A stretch of DNA of 64,000 nt from Campylobacteraceae bacterium. Its GTDB lineage: Bacteria; Campylobacterota; Campylobacteria; Campylobacterales; Sulfurospirillaceae. The translations under genes and the position numbers were made by a program. The stretch spans positions 186,001-250,000 of the forward strand of contig JALUBH010000020.1 in assembly GCA_027050775.1 (NCBI GenBank). Direction: 5' to 3'. Position 1 is the stretch's first letter, and each line of letters starts with the position of its first letter. The notes beneath the pieces are model-generated. The model worked only from the letters and a program-made list of their open reading frames with translations. It was not told the DNA's origin and made no database searches. Below are positions 8,797-18,029 of the stretch, in pieces.

Positions 8797-10817
8797 GCCA
8801 ACTCTTTTTTACACTCAATTAATACCTTGATTATCTTTTCATGTCTATTTTTTGTTTTATCTATAAAATCCAACTTTTCTTGTTTGATTGTTTGAAATGT
8901 CTCTAAAATTCTGTCATAATCAGCGCTCAAAAAAGTCCTTCTCTTATCCATCAAACTCTCTAGTTTGTAGATAAAAAAACTGTCATTTAATCTGGTTTTT
9001 ATATCTTCCAAAGTTGGATGATAAAGAGAAAATCTTGCTGGATTTTCCTCATAAAGTCTTGAAAATTCTTCCATTTTATTGTTCAAAAATGCTATACAAA
9101 CACCTGTAGCATTTTGATAATTAAACTCTACGGCACTTGCTATGTGTTTAAAGCCGGAGCTTACATATGCTCTTGATTTTAGCATTTCATCATTATATGG
9201 CTTCAGTATGTGCTCATATACCCTTGCTGCAAATTTTCTTATATTTGCAAACTCTATGTCCGAGTGTATCGCCTCCTTTTTTCTTAGGATGCTATACGGA
9301 CTCTGCCATCTATATATATTTTCTTGAAAATTTTTATAGATTTCCATATTTGTCTCATTGACTTTTTTCTCTATCTGGCTTAGAGTTTTTGCATACTTTT
9401 TAAACATTTTACCGACCAAGTTTTCTTCATAAAAAAGTTTTTTATATGCTTCGTCAGCATTTATACTTGGCGCCTCATACTCAATTTTTGAGTATCTCTC
9501 AGATTTGCTTAGAATTCCTCTTTTTTCCTGAGTGTACCTAGACTTTCTAAGTGTTGTAATTTGATTGTAGATTTCGGTGGCTATTATATTGATTATCTCT
9601 TTTATATCGGAGTACGCTTCTTTGAGCTCAAGTGAAAACTCTTTTTTACTGTTTGCAATTTGCTTAGCAGAGAGCAAATCAAAACTCAAAATTTCCTCTT
9701 TTAGCTCATCATAGACCTTCAAAAAAACCTCATATTGAGACATTGTCTTTTGGCATATAGCATTTAACTCTTTTTTTATAGCATACTCTTTAGACTCAAT
9801 CGAGCGTGGTTGAATCTCATCTTTTATAAAATTTATCACCTTGGCTATGTTAGATTTTTCGGCTAATTCTATGTTTTCACTCAAATCACTATTAGCAATC
9901 TCTTGTATTTTTTTATAGTAGCCCTCATACAGCTCTTGCACTGCTTCTTGGTTATTGGATTGTAGAGTCATTTCGAGCTCTACATGTAGAGCTTTCAAAA
10001 ACTCTTCTAAAGCTTCATTCATCTGCACTATTTTATCGCTACTTCTTGATTTTAGCGCTTCTTTGGCAGATATTGGGACTACTTCACTAAAATAACTTGA
10101 AAAATTCTTTTTAACATGTGCGACACTTTTGTCGATCTCATCTTGACTAAATTTATCTTTTTGATTTAGCACACATAAGGATTTGTTTTTATATAAAGAT
10201 AGGTACTTTTGCAAGATTTTCTCTTCGCTCATCTTGCCTGCATTATCTATCAGTGTTAACCAAATAATGCCATCAACTTCATTTAAAACTTTTGTAGTAG
10301 TTTGCGTATCAACAAGAGCTACAGAGTTTAATCCCGGAGTATCTACAAATACGATATCTTTTAGCATATTTAAAGGGGAATAGAGCGTCAGATAATCTAT
10401 ATCTTCCGCACCGTTTCTTTGGTCTACAAATCTATTTATGTGATCTATATCATAATACTCGTCTCTTCCGTCTTTATATCTAACTCTTATCTTTAAGTCA
10501 TCGCCATATCTAATATAATTTACCTTTGAAGTCACAGGAGTAATTCCTGTTGGAAGTATATTTTTAGCCAGTAGAGCATTTAAGAAAGTTGATTTACCAC
10601 TTGAAAACTGTCCCGTTATAGCAACTTTCATAGGCTCTTTTGCTCGTATTTTCAACTTATCCAAAGCTTGTTTAAGAGGAAAAGAGGGAGAAAGTCTATC
10701 ATCAAGTAGGGTATAGTTTACCTTTTCTAGCAGACCAAGAAGTGTTTCATCAAATTTTGGTGCAAGATTTATATATCTTTGCTTATAAGAGTTTATAAAA
10801 TTTTCAAACAGACTCAT
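8793..10817 (-). CDS. bacterial dynamin-like GTPase, second of a pair (Cj-DLP2-like)
   Basis: 674 residues. G1 is GQFSSGKST (69-77), the switch region contains a conserved Thr (PVTSK), G3 is DTPGLNS and G4 is NQKDK. Long helical stretches follow, as in bacterial dynamin-like proteins. It overlaps the upstream dynamin gene by 14 bases and the pair follows frdB, the same order as C. jejuni Cj0411/Cj0412. Those two proteins form a membrane-tethering heterotetramer (established for Campylobacter). The same membrane-tethering or fusion role is inferred here. Its stop overlaps that of the AI-2E gene. Confidence 0.88.
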   Translation of the reverse strand: MSLFENFINSYKQRYINLAPKFDETLLGLLEKVNYTLLDDRLSPSFPLKQALDKLKIRAKEPMKVAITGQFSSGKSTFLNALLAKNILPTGITPVTSKVNYIRYGDDLKIRVRYKDGRDEYYDIDHINRFVDQRNGAEDIDYLTLYSPLNMLKDIVFVDTPGLNSVALVDTQTTTKVLNEVDGIIWLTLIDNAGKMSEEKILQKYLSLYKNKSLCVLNQKDKFSQDEIDKSVAHVKKNFSSYFSEVVPISAKEALKSRSSDKIVQMNEALEEFLKALHVELEMTLQSNNQEAVQELYEGYYKKIQEIANSDLSENIELAEKSNIAKVINFIKDEIQPRSIESKEYAIKKELNAICQKTMSQYEVFLKVYDELKEEILSFDLLSAKQIANSKKEFSLELKEAYSDIKEIINIIATEIYNQITTLRKSRYTQEKRGILSKSERYSKIEYEAPSINADEAYKKLFYEENLVGKMFKKYAKTLSQIEKKVNETNMEIYKNFQENIYRWQSPYSILRKKEAIHSDIEFANIRKFAARVYEHILKPYNDEMLKSRAYVSSGFKHIASAVEFNYQNATGVCIAFLNNKMEEFSRLYEENPARFSLYHPTLEDIKTRLNDSFFIYKLESLMDKRRTFLSADYDRILETFQTIKQEKLDFIDKTKNRHEKIIKVLIECKKELA
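9976..9993. repeat. 18-bp perfect palindrome with CTACATGTAG core
   Basis: AGCTCTACATGTAGAGCT inside the second dynamin gene, coding there for ordinary residues. One of six sites with the exact 10-base core in this window. Confidence 0.9.
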
Positions 10818-13176
10818 TTAGTGCCTTTAAATTTTTTTCGATAGCACCTAGTGCCTCTTTTTTACTTTCTATTTCTGCTAGTCTTTGTTCTTTATTTGCA
10901 GAAGAGTTTTTTATGGCTCTCATGCTATTTTGAAGCAAATCATCTTTTGCTTTCATCTCATTTTCTATATCTGCCACTCTTTTTCTATTTATATCTATAA
11001 AATTATCTAGTAGTTCGACATCAGTTCTTTCTGTTTTTTCGGTAAGTACCAACCAAAGATCATCTATGCTTTTTTGTAGTAAATTGTCCATAAGAGTTTC
11101 TAATTTTTCAGGTGATTTTTTGGCATGTAAATTTATAATTTCATAAATTTTTGTAAGCAGCACAGATCGGTTTTGAAAAACTTTTAACATTTTAAAATTT
11201 GCCTCGAAAAAATCTTTAGAATCAAACGGCGTATTTTCTTCACCTTCGAAATCAACTCTCAGCGCTCTTGTTAAAATATCAAATGAATTTGTCATTTTTT
11301 TCTCAAATTCATATCTGTATTCTCTAATCAAATCTACCAAGCCATCTTTTAAAGCAGTTTCAACCATATAGTCGATTCTTTCTCTTTTTGGCACTCTTTT
11401 ATTTTTTCTCATCTCATATGAAACATCATCTATAACTCTTGCTTTTATGATATTTTTTATAGCGATTAATTTATCATATGAATATTTATGGAGGGTTTTA
11501 AAATATCCTCCAAGCTCCCTCTCTTGTATCTTTATCATTTTTTTTATCTCATCAAGAGCTTTTATCATCTCGTCTTTTTTAGCTTGGTGTTTTTCATACT
11601 CCTCTTTTATCTCAAGATTTGTTTTTCCCAAAAGCATCTCTTCTTCCTCAAAAATAGCTCTACTTTGCTCGACTATAGATAAAAGTTCGTTTTTAGCACC
11701 GTGTATAATCAAGTTTGCTTTTGGACTATGTGAACCAAAAAGCACTCTTTCTAAATAATACTCTATATCTAAAATTCCACTTTTTTTCAAATCATAACCA
11801 TTTTTTCGTGCCAATTCATCTTGCCCGCTTTTAAGCAGAAGTGCCATTTTGCCCGAGACAGGTATAAACTCTATCTTTTGGATAAGAGTGTCAAATTTAT
11901 ATGATTGGTTTTGCCCTTTTAGCCTATTTTGTATACTCGTTTTAGTATAAGATATAACTTCATCTAGCTCATCTTGCGTTACCATGTCTATCCTAGTGAT
12001 AACAATCAGCAATCTTGATATATTTTGATACACAATCGAGTCAATGATAAAATCAATATCTTTTTGAGTAGCTGATTGATTTACGCTCATCAAATGCATC
12101 ATCAAATCACACTCACTTACATACTCGATGGTTATCTCTTCCCTTTGTATTATAGGATCATCTAGTCCCGGTGTATCAACTATCTCGACACCGTCCTTTA
12201 GAAATTCCAAATCACTATATATCTCTACACTTTTGATAAGATTGCATCGCATATCTGATTTTTGTGCCGAGGTATATAAATCAAGATTTTGGATATCTAC
12301 CGTTTCACTTTTGCTTACTTTTTGTATATATTGCTCTAGCGACTTGCCAAAGTGATTTTTTGTCTCTCTTACAAACTTTTCTATACTCTTTACCTCTTTT
12401 GCACTCTCTTCTATCCTTGAAAATTCTGCTTTACTCCAAAAATTTACCTTTGCATATCTCTGTTTAGAATACTTAAGTATGCTTAGATTTGCAGTTTCAG
12501 GCACAACTGCGGTGCCTAGTATTTCCTCTTCTAAAAGCGCATTTAGCAGTGTAGATTTCCCTGTATTTATTACACCTGTGATGCCTATTGAAAATTTTTC
12601 ATCTTTTAATTTTTTCTCCACCATTTCGAGTCTTTTTTTCAATGGCTTTACTTCTAAGCAGATAAAAAGATTTGATATGCATGTTTTAAGAATATTTAGA
12701 GAGTTTTTGTAAAAATTTTTATCTTTTTTGGCGACCTCAAGATTTATCAGCTCCTTTTTAATCTCTCTTTTTTTAATGAGAGCAAAAAGACCGATAAGCC
12801 TCCTGCTTATATAGTATGTGATAATCCCTTCTTTTCTTAAGATTTCAAAATTATTTTTTATGGTTTGAATCAACTCTAAATTGCCAAGTTCAACTATAAA
12901 TTGCAAAACTCTCTTTTGTGTTTGTAGAATTAAATATTTTTCTACAATATTGCTATCAAAGAGTCCACTAAATATCATTTTAAACTCTTTTATTTCTATA
13001 ATCTTTTCGAGATTTTCACTATTTACTATAAAAAGTATAGAGCATCCATCGCAAAACTCTTTGTAGTCGTCATTAAATGTTTTATATATTTTATCGGAAA
13101 ACTCTTTTGGGGCTTTTTCTATATGCTCGCTATTTTCACCCCAATTTAAAAGAAAAAAATCATTTAGTATATGCAC
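10804..13176 (-). CDS. bacterial dynamin-like GTPase, first of a pair (Cj-DLP1-like)
   Basis: 790 residues. An N-terminal helical region of about 190 residues precedes the GTPase domain: G1 GVINTGKST, the PETANLS switch, G3 VDTPGLDD and G4 TRIDMV. The C-terminal ~300 residues are strongly coiled-coil in character (for example KAKDDLLQNSMRAIKNSSAN). The different lengths and P-loops of the two proteins indicate an unequal pair that acts together, as Cj-DLP1/DLP2 do. It starts about 80 bases after the frdB stop, with a hairpin between. Confidence 0.88.
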   Translation of the reverse strand: MHILNDFFLLNWGENSEHIEKAPKEFSDKIYKTFNDDYKEFCDGCSILFIVNSENLEKIIEIKEFKMIFSGLFDSNIVEKYLILQTQKRVLQFIVELGNLELIQTIKNNFEILRKEGIITYYISRRLIGLFALIKKREIKKELINLEVAKKDKNFYKNSLNILKTCISNLFICLEVKPLKKRLEMVEKKLKDEKFSIGITGVINTGKSTLLNALLEEEILGTAVVPETANLSILKYSKQRYAKVNFWSKAEFSRIEESAKEVKSIEKFVRETKNHFGKSLEQYIQKVSKSETVDIQNLDLYTSAQKSDMRCNLIKSVEIYSDLEFLKDGVEIVDTPGLDDPIIQREEITIEYVSECDLMMHLMSVNQSATQKDIDFIIDSIVYQNISRLLIVITRIDMVTQDELDEVISYTKTSIQNRLKGQNQSYKFDTLIQKIEFIPVSGKMALLLKSGQDELARKNGYDLKKSGILDIEYYLERVLFGSHSPKANLIIHGAKNELLSIVEQSRAIFEEEEMLLGKTNLEIKEEYEKHQAKKDEMIKALDEIKKMIKIQERELGGYFKTLHKYSYDKLIAIKNIIKARVIDDVSYEMRKNKRVPKRERIDYMVETALKDGLVDLIREYRYEFEKKMTNSFDILTRALRVDFEGEENTPFDSKDFFEANFKMLKVFQNRSVLLTKIYEIINLHAKKSPEKLETLMDNLLQKSIDDLWLVLTEKTERTDVELLDNFIDINRKRVADIENEMKAKDDLLQNSMRAIKNSSANKEQRLAEIESKKEALGAIEKNLKALNESV

Positions 13177-13224
13177 ATATCTGCCTAATAAAAAGATTTG
13201 TTATTATATCAATATTTGAGAGAT

Positions 13225-13250
13225 TTTGGGAGCAATTTTTTGCTCCCAAA
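13225..13250 (-). terminator. hairpin between frdB and the dynamin genes
   Basis: An 11-bp perfect stem (TTTGGGAGCAA/TTGCTCCCAAA) with a 4-base loop lies just downstream of the frdB stop. On the transcribed strand it is followed by an A/T-rich run without a long U tract, so it is probably an attenuator or 3'-end stabiliser rather than a strong intrinsic terminator. It could let frdCAB be expressed much more than the dynamin genes. Confidence 0.5.
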
Positions 13251-13256
13251 GGATTT

Positions 13257-13976
13257 TTAGCGTAAAGCTACGAGTTTTCTACGCATATAAGCAATTTTAC
13301 TTTGAAGTGGCAAGTGTTTTGGGCAGTTGTCTTCACAAGCCAATAAGCTCATACAACCAAATACACCATCGTCATCTCCAACCAATTCATAATAATCTTC
13401 ATCTGTTCTATTATCCTGAGGATCGGCATAAAATCTAGCAACTCTGTTTAGCCCAACAGCACCTACAAAATTAGGTCTCATGAGTTTTGTGCCACAAGCT
13501 GCAACACATATACCACACTCAACGCATCTATCTATCTCAAATACTTCCTGTGCAACATCAGGCTCAATTGGTCGCTCAAGCTTAGTAAAGTCAATCTCTT
13601 CATTTGTATGAATCCAGCTCTCTACTCTCTTACTCATACCCTCCATCCACTCTCCTGTGTTTACAGATAAATCTTTGATAAGTTTAAATGCAGGCATAGG
13701 CATAAGCTGGATGACACCATCTTTATAATCTTTAGTCAAAGTACGACAAGCAAGCTTTGGAACTCCATTTATCATCATACCGCAACTTCCACAAATCCCT
13801 GCACGACAAACAAAGTCAAAAGATAGGTCATGATCCATCTCTTCTCTTATCTTGCTAAGAGCGATGAATAGAGTCATTCCAGGAGTCTCCTCTAGCTCAT
13901 ACTTAGCAAAATGAGCCTTTGAAACCTTTGAATTTGGATTGTATTTTAGTGCTTTTATAGTTATCATTCGTCCCAT
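13257..13976 (-). CDS. frdB: fumarate reductase iron-sulfur subunit
   Basis: 239 residues from ATG 13976, one base after the frdA stop, with GGAG inside the frdA end; I prefer this to the ATG at 13997. It carries electrons between the dihaem anchor and the flavoprotein. The [2Fe-2S] ligands are in [12 protein letters not shown]...ACRT, the [4Fe-4S] site is [11 protein letters not shown], and the [3Fe-4S] site is [17 protein letters not shown]. The order frdC-frdA-frdB is that of Wolinella, Campylobacter and Helicobacter. The complex reduces fumarate with menaquinol, or runs in reverse as succinate dehydrogenase. Confidence 0.96.
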   Translation of the reverse strand: MGRMITIKALKYNPNSKVSKAHFAKYELEETPGMTLFIALSKIREEMDHDLSFDFVCRAGICGSCGMMINGVPKLACRTLTKDYKDGVIQLMPMPAFKLIKDLSVNTGEWMEGMSKRVESWIHTNEEIDFTKLERPIEPDVAQEVFEIDRCVECGICVAACGTKLMRPNFVGAVGLNRVARFYADPQDNRTDEDYYELVGDDDGVFGCMSLLACEDNCPKHLPLQSKIAYMRRKLVALR

Positions 13977-13977
13977 T

Positions 13978-15957
13978 TTATTCTCCAAATCTTTCATTTT
14001 TTACTTTAAAATATGGTTGCAAATTAAAGTCCATAAGAGCAGTTTGAATTTCGAATCTATCTTTTCCTTCCGCTTCCATCTCTTCTCTTATTTTATCAAC
14101 CTCTTCCTGCCTTTTTCCACTTAGTTCATTTTCAACAATCATACCTTTTCTTCCATAGCCTCTAAATGCAGGGGGCATCTCCATCTTCATGATATCCAAA
14201 TCTTCATATTCGATAGTTGGCGAAGTAGCTCCTTCTTTCCAACTAGCAAGAGTTCTTTTAAGCCAATGGGCATCATCTCTTTTTAAGAAGTCTTCCCTAT
14301 AGTGAGCACCACGACTTTCTGTTCTATCTCTTGCACCCATTGCAACACAAAGAGCAAGTTTTATCATTTTTGGTACTCTGTAGGCTTCTTCAAGCTCAGG
14401 ATTACCAACCAATGTTTTTGATTTAATATTTACATCAAGAGATTTCTTATAAAGTTCCTCTAACTCTTCTACCGCCTCTGCTAAATCTTTACCATTACGG
14501 AAAATTGCAACTTTCTCCCACATGACATCTTTCATAGCCTGCTTGATCTCAAAAATGTTGTTTTTACCATCTCCCTCAAGCAGATCTCGCAAAAACTTTT
14601 TCTCTTTTTCCAATGCATTTTCAACTGTTTTTGTACTTATGTCTATATCGGTTGTTAAACAATGTTGAGCAAGATAGTCTCCTATAATCATACCTGAAAC
14701 TACCGTTTCAGCAACTGAATTTCCACCTAGTCTATTGAAACCATGAAGATCCCAACAAGCCGCTTCACCGCAAGAAAAAAGTCCTTTTAAAGTCGGAGAT
14801 TCCCCTGTTGGTTTTACTTTGATACCACCCATTGAATAGTGCTGCATAGGTAGAACCGGTATCCATCCTTTTGGACCCTCATCGGCAGGATCTATTCCGT
14901 TGAATGTTATACATATCTCTTGAACATCTCTTAGATTTTTTTCTATATGTTCACGACCAAGTATTGAGATATCGAGCCATAAGTGATCGCCATAAGGAGA
15001 TGGAACTCCTTTGCCGTTTCTGATATGCTCCATCATACGACGACTTACAACATCACGACTAGCTAACTCTTTTTTTTCGGGCTCATAATCAGGCATAAAT
15101 CTATGTCCGTCCACATCCCTTAAAAGTCCACCGTCTCCTCGACAGCCCTCTGTAATCAATATACCAGAAGGAACTAATGGTGTTGGGTGAAACTGCACAG
15201 CTTCCATATTTCCGAGTTTTGCAACTCCAGTCTCAAGAGCTAATGCAGCTCCTATTCCCTCGCAAATCACAGCATTGGTAGTTTGTTTATAAATTCTTCC
15301 GTATCCACCGGTCGCTAACAATGTACCTTTTGAGACATAAGCACTAAGCTCACCTGTTATAAGGTCTCTTACTATAGCGCCATAACACTGGTTATTTTCC
15401 ACTATGAGAGAAACTGCTTCTTTTCTGTCCCTAATATCTATATTTCTTTTAAGCGCTTCATTTGCCACAGCATAAAGCATTGTATGACCTGTTGCATCTG
15501 CAGTAAAACATGTCCTCCACTTTTTAGTGCCTCCAAAGTCACGAGCCTGAATGTACCCGTGCGTTTGGGCATCTTCTGTTATAGTTGTTCTTTGTGCATT
15601 TATAACAACTTCCCTTGGTCCTTTTTTAATTCTTGTCCAAGGAACGCCCCATCCTGCTAGTTGGCGAATCGCTTTTGGGGCAGTTGTTACAAACATTCTT
15701 GCTACTTCTTGATCACAACCCCAGTCGCTTCCTTTTACAGTATCTGAAAAGTGGACATCCTCATTGTCGCCTCTTGCCATTATCGAGTTAGCAAGACTTG
15801 CTTGCATACCACCTTGAGCAGCTGCAGAGTGTGATCTTTTGACAGGAACAAGACTAAGAACTATCGTGCTTAAACCCTTGCCTCTTGCCTCAGATGCTGC
15901 TCTTAAACCTGCCATTCCACCACCAATTACTAGTGCATCACAATATACTACATTCAT
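13978..15957 (-). CDS. frdA: fumarate reductase flavoprotein subunit
   Basis: 659 residues, as in Wolinella (656). The FAD-binding [15 protein letters not shown] starts at residue 10, and [10 protein letters not shown] holds His43, the site of covalent FAD attachment. [19 protein letters not shown] and [11 protein letters not shown] are in the capping/active-site region. It catalyses succinate-fumarate interconversion on the cytoplasmic face. Its Shine-Dalgarno (GGGGG) lies inside a repeat element that also encodes the end of FrdC, with one base between the frdC stop and the frdA ATG. Confidence 0.97.
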   Translation of the reverse strand: MNVVYCDALVIGGGMAGLRAASEARGKGLSTIVLSLVPVKRSHSAAAQGGMQASLANSIMARGDNEDVHFSDTVKGSDWGCDQEVARMFVTTAPKAIRQLAGWGVPWTRIKKGPREVVINAQRTTITEDAQTHGYIQARDFGGTKKWRTCFTADATGHTMLYAVANEALKRNIDIRDRKEAVSLIVENNQCYGAIVRDLITGELSAYVSKGTLLATGGYGRIYKQTTNAVICEGIGAALALETGVAKLGNMEAVQFHPTPLVPSGILITEGCRGDGGLLRDVDGHRFMPDYEPEKKELASRDVVSRRMMEHIRNGKGVPSPYGDHLWLDISILGREHIEKNLRDVQEICITFNGIDPADEGPKGWIPVLPMQHYSMGGIKVKPTGESPTLKGLFSCGEAACWDLHGFNRLGGNSVAETVVSGMIIGDYLAQHCLTTDIDISTKTVENALEKEKKFLRDLLEGDGKNNIFEIKQAMKDVMWEKVAIFRNGKDLAEAVEELEELYKKSLDVNIKSKTLVGNPELEEAYRVPKMIKLALCVAMGARDRTESRGAHYREDFLKRDDAHWLKRTLASWKEGATSPTIEYEDLDIMKMEMPPAFRGYGRKGMIVENELSGKRQEEVDKIREEMEAEGKDRFEIQTALMDFNLQPYFKVKNERFGE

Positions 15958-16035
15958 CTTACGCCCCCTTTTTCTGGAAGTGAATTCCAGAAAAATTCAT
16001 CGCGACTAAAGCACGAAACGAAGTTTCTGCATTCA
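15958..16035 (-). repeat. leader element copy at frdC/frdA (two hairpins plus Shine-Dalgarno)
   Basis: Read toward frdA: hairpin 1 is GAAAC-TTC-GTTTC (16027-16015). The conserved linker CTTTAGTCGCGATGAATTTT follows, then hairpin 2, CTGGAA-TTCAC-TTCCAG (15990-15974). Last come AAAAAGGGGG and the frdA ATG. The same plan, with other stem sequences, precedes argF, hemN and ribA. In this copy the element is translated as the C-terminus of FrdC. Confidence 0.75.
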
Positions 16036-16834
16036 TATCTCTATTCACATCTTTAGAGTAAGTTTTACTACTAATATTTTTTATATTTATTGCTGTTGGC
16101 TGGTACCTTTGACCTATTTGGTCTCTGTGCTCAAGTCCTATGTTTATGTAAACCGCAAGTGCTGCAAAACCCATAACTAGAAAAAAAGCTATGATTGCCC
16201 ATTGTAATTTCTTGAGTTTTGCTCTACTCGCTTTCGTATCTTTACCTTCAAACCATCCCCATTTTACACATAGTCTGTACAAACCGATATTTCCATGTAG
16301 CACAACTGCTAAAAGAAGTAATATATACAAAGGCCACATCCATCCACTAACCACTCTGTCCGCTGAAGCAAATGGTCCGATATCTCCTGGATTTGTTAAT
16401 ATTGTAATTAGGTGGGCTGAAGCCAAAAAGAACATAGCGAAACCTGTAAGTGCTTGTATAAACCAAAGAGTTGTATCTTCATGCTTCATCATTTTCATGT
16501 GAGTTCTGAAAACTTGATACTCCCTGTACTTTGTAGGCAACTTACGCATACCAAGCGCTGCATGAATTACTATAATTGTTATAATAATTGCAACAGCCAC
16601 TGAAACTATAGCTGGATTTCCACCCTTTATAAGCGGAACGCCCTCAAACATCTTGCTAATATGGTACATCAAATCCTTACTAATCAAGATAGATGAATCA
16701 AAGAACATATGTCCCCACATAAAAAGAGCTAGAATCAATCCAGTTGCACTTTGCCAATAGTCAAGTTTGGCTGGCATCCTACTCTTTTTTCCCTCTGCTG
16801 ACTTACCTAAGAAGCCCTCTATAAGGTTACTCAC
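15959..16834 (-). CDS. frdC: fumarate reductase dihaem cytochrome b subunit with repeat-derived tail
   Basis: 291 residues from a GTG start (AGGA 6-7 bases upstream). Five TM helices. The haem ligands His42, His91, His141 and His180 have exactly the spacing of Wolinella His44/93/143/182. Glu64 matches Wolinella Glu66 (quinol oxidation). Val178 stands where Wolinella has Glu180, the key residue of the E-pathway. The protein is about 35 residues longer than Wolinella FrdC, and the last ~25 (ending [13 protein letters not shown]) come from a dispersed repeat found also before hemN, argF and ribA. The stop lies inside the frdA ribosome-binding region. Confidence 0.95.
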   Translation of the reverse strand: MSNLIEGFLGKSAEGKKSRMPAKLDYWQSATGLILALFMWGHMFFDSSILISKDLMYHISKMFEGVPLIKGGNPAIVSVAVAIIITIIVIHAALGMRKLPTKYREYQVFRTHMKMMKHEDTTLWFIQALTGFAMFFLASAHLITILTNPGDIGPFASADRVVSGWMWPLYILLLLAVVLHGNIGLYRLCVKWGWFEGKDTKASRAKLKKLQWAIIAFFLVMGFAALAVYINIGLEHRDQIGQRYQPTAINIKNISSKTYSKDVNRDMNAETSFRALVAMNFSGIHFQKKGA

Positions 16835-16966
16835 ACTTAATCCTTTTTAATGATTTTTTATCTACTATAATGTTACACCTTTTATTATTAAAGTGAAATT
16901 ATGTAATTTGCTTACATATTTGATTAATAAAAAAGAAAAATTAAGTTATATTGCAAAGGGCGGATT

Positions 16967-16992
16967 AAGAGGGAATAGGCCTATTCCCTCTT
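16967..16992. terminator. 26-bp perfect palindrome at the lgt 3' end
   Basis: The arms are 13 bp each, with no loop at sequence level (RNA loop about 4). It overlaps the lgt stop codon and its last two codons. On the + strand it is followed by T7 and would be a strong terminator. On the lgt strand it is followed by only UUAAUC. It separates lgt from frdCAB and may work in both directions. Confidence 0.55.
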
Positions 16993-17802
16993 TTTTTGAA
17001 GGTATATATAGAGTATTAGTGAAGCAAGAGCCATCACTATAGAAAGTATTTGCCCCATAGTCATCCAACCATCAAATATAAAGCCAAGTTGAAAATCAGG
17101 CTTTCTGTAGAATTCAGCCACAAATCTTGCTATTGAGTAGAGCATGCCGTATAGTGCTATTAACTCTCCATCAAATCTCTTTTTAGTTCTATACATGTAA
17201 AGGATAACAAAAACAACAAATCCCTCAAGAAATGCCTCATACAGCTGAGAAGGGTGCCTTAAAGTACCATTTACGTAAATTCCCCAAGGAACATCTGTCT
17301 CTCTACCAATCAAACCTTTATTTAAAAAATTGCCGATTCTGCCAAAAACATAACCCAAAGGCACACTTAAAGCAACCAAGTCAAGAAGTTTTAAGACTTT
17401 CACCTTGTGTCTTTTGCTAAACAGCCAAGTTCCCAACAAAAATCCCACAAGTGCTCCATGGTAACTCATACCGCTGATACCGACAAATACACCATCCATA
17501 AAAGGATTAAATATCTGCCAAGGGTGTGTGAGATAGTAGAGAGTATGCGGGTCATAAAACAATATATATCCAAGTCTTGCACCCAAAATCACACCTATCT
17601 CAACCCATATAAAATAGCTGTCAAGTTCCTTATCGCTAATACCAAGTCTGTCTTTTTTAGCAAAATATTTAGCCAAAAAAAGTGCAGTAAGAAGTGCCAT
17701 CACATACATGATGCCATACCAATGCACACTAATACCGCCAAATGAAAAAGCTACCGGGTTAAAATGCTCGTAAATATGTTGCCAAGTATTCATAAATATC
17801 AT
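16981..17802 (-). CDS. lgt: prolipoprotein diacylglyceryl transferase
   Basis: 273 residues with about seven TM helices. The motifs are [22 protein letters not shown] with the essential His, the Lgt signature [14 protein letters not shown], and [13 protein letters not shown]. It transfers diacylglycerol from phosphatidylglycerol to the lipobox Cys of prolipoproteins, the first step of lipoprotein maturation. The start may be the ATG at 17802 or, with a better upstream GATGA, the one at 17793. Confidence 0.95.
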   Translation of the reverse strand: MIFMNTWQHIYEHFNPVAFSFGGISVHWYGIMYVMALLTALFLAKYFAKKDRLGISDKELDSYFIWVEIGVILGARLGYILFYDPHTLYYLTHPWQIFNPFMDGVFVGISGMSYHGALVGFLLGTWLFSKRHKVKVLKLLDLVALSVPLGYVFGRIGNFLNKGLIGRETDVPWGIYVNGTLRHPSQLYEAFLEGFVVFVILYMYRTKKRFDGELIALYGMLYSIARFVAEFYRKPDFQLGFIFDGWMTMGQILSIVMALASLILYIYLQKKRE

Positions 17803-17989
17803 CTTTTTTTAAATTTTGAAGAATTATAACATTTAAATATAAACACTATTTTTAGTTTTATAAACAGATATTCTACACCTAGCCATCATCTCCCATGCAC
17901 AGCATCCTGCAGCAATCATTTGACTACCTCGCAAATATGTCATATTCATCCTAAATGCACAAAATCAGCTTACAATAAAGAAAAAAAGC

Positions 17990-17995
17990 TATAAT
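17990..17995 (+). promoter_or_regulatory. -10 box before the dual-receiver regulator
   Basis: A perfect TATAAT about 35 bases before the ATG at 18030, with an A/T-rich upstream stretch. No other features are visible in the gap 17803-18029. Confidence 0.45.
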
Positions 17996-18029
17996 AGAAG
18001 AAAAAACCTATAGATATTGGGAAGTGATA

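Noticed and set aside
16866-16993. A + strand small RNA in the frdC-lgt gap (TATAAT at 16866, palindrome with T7 at 16991)
   Set aside because: The TATAAT overlaps the probable frdC promoter region on the other strand and the T run is the reverse of Lys codons of lgt; without transcript data this is too ambiguous to call.
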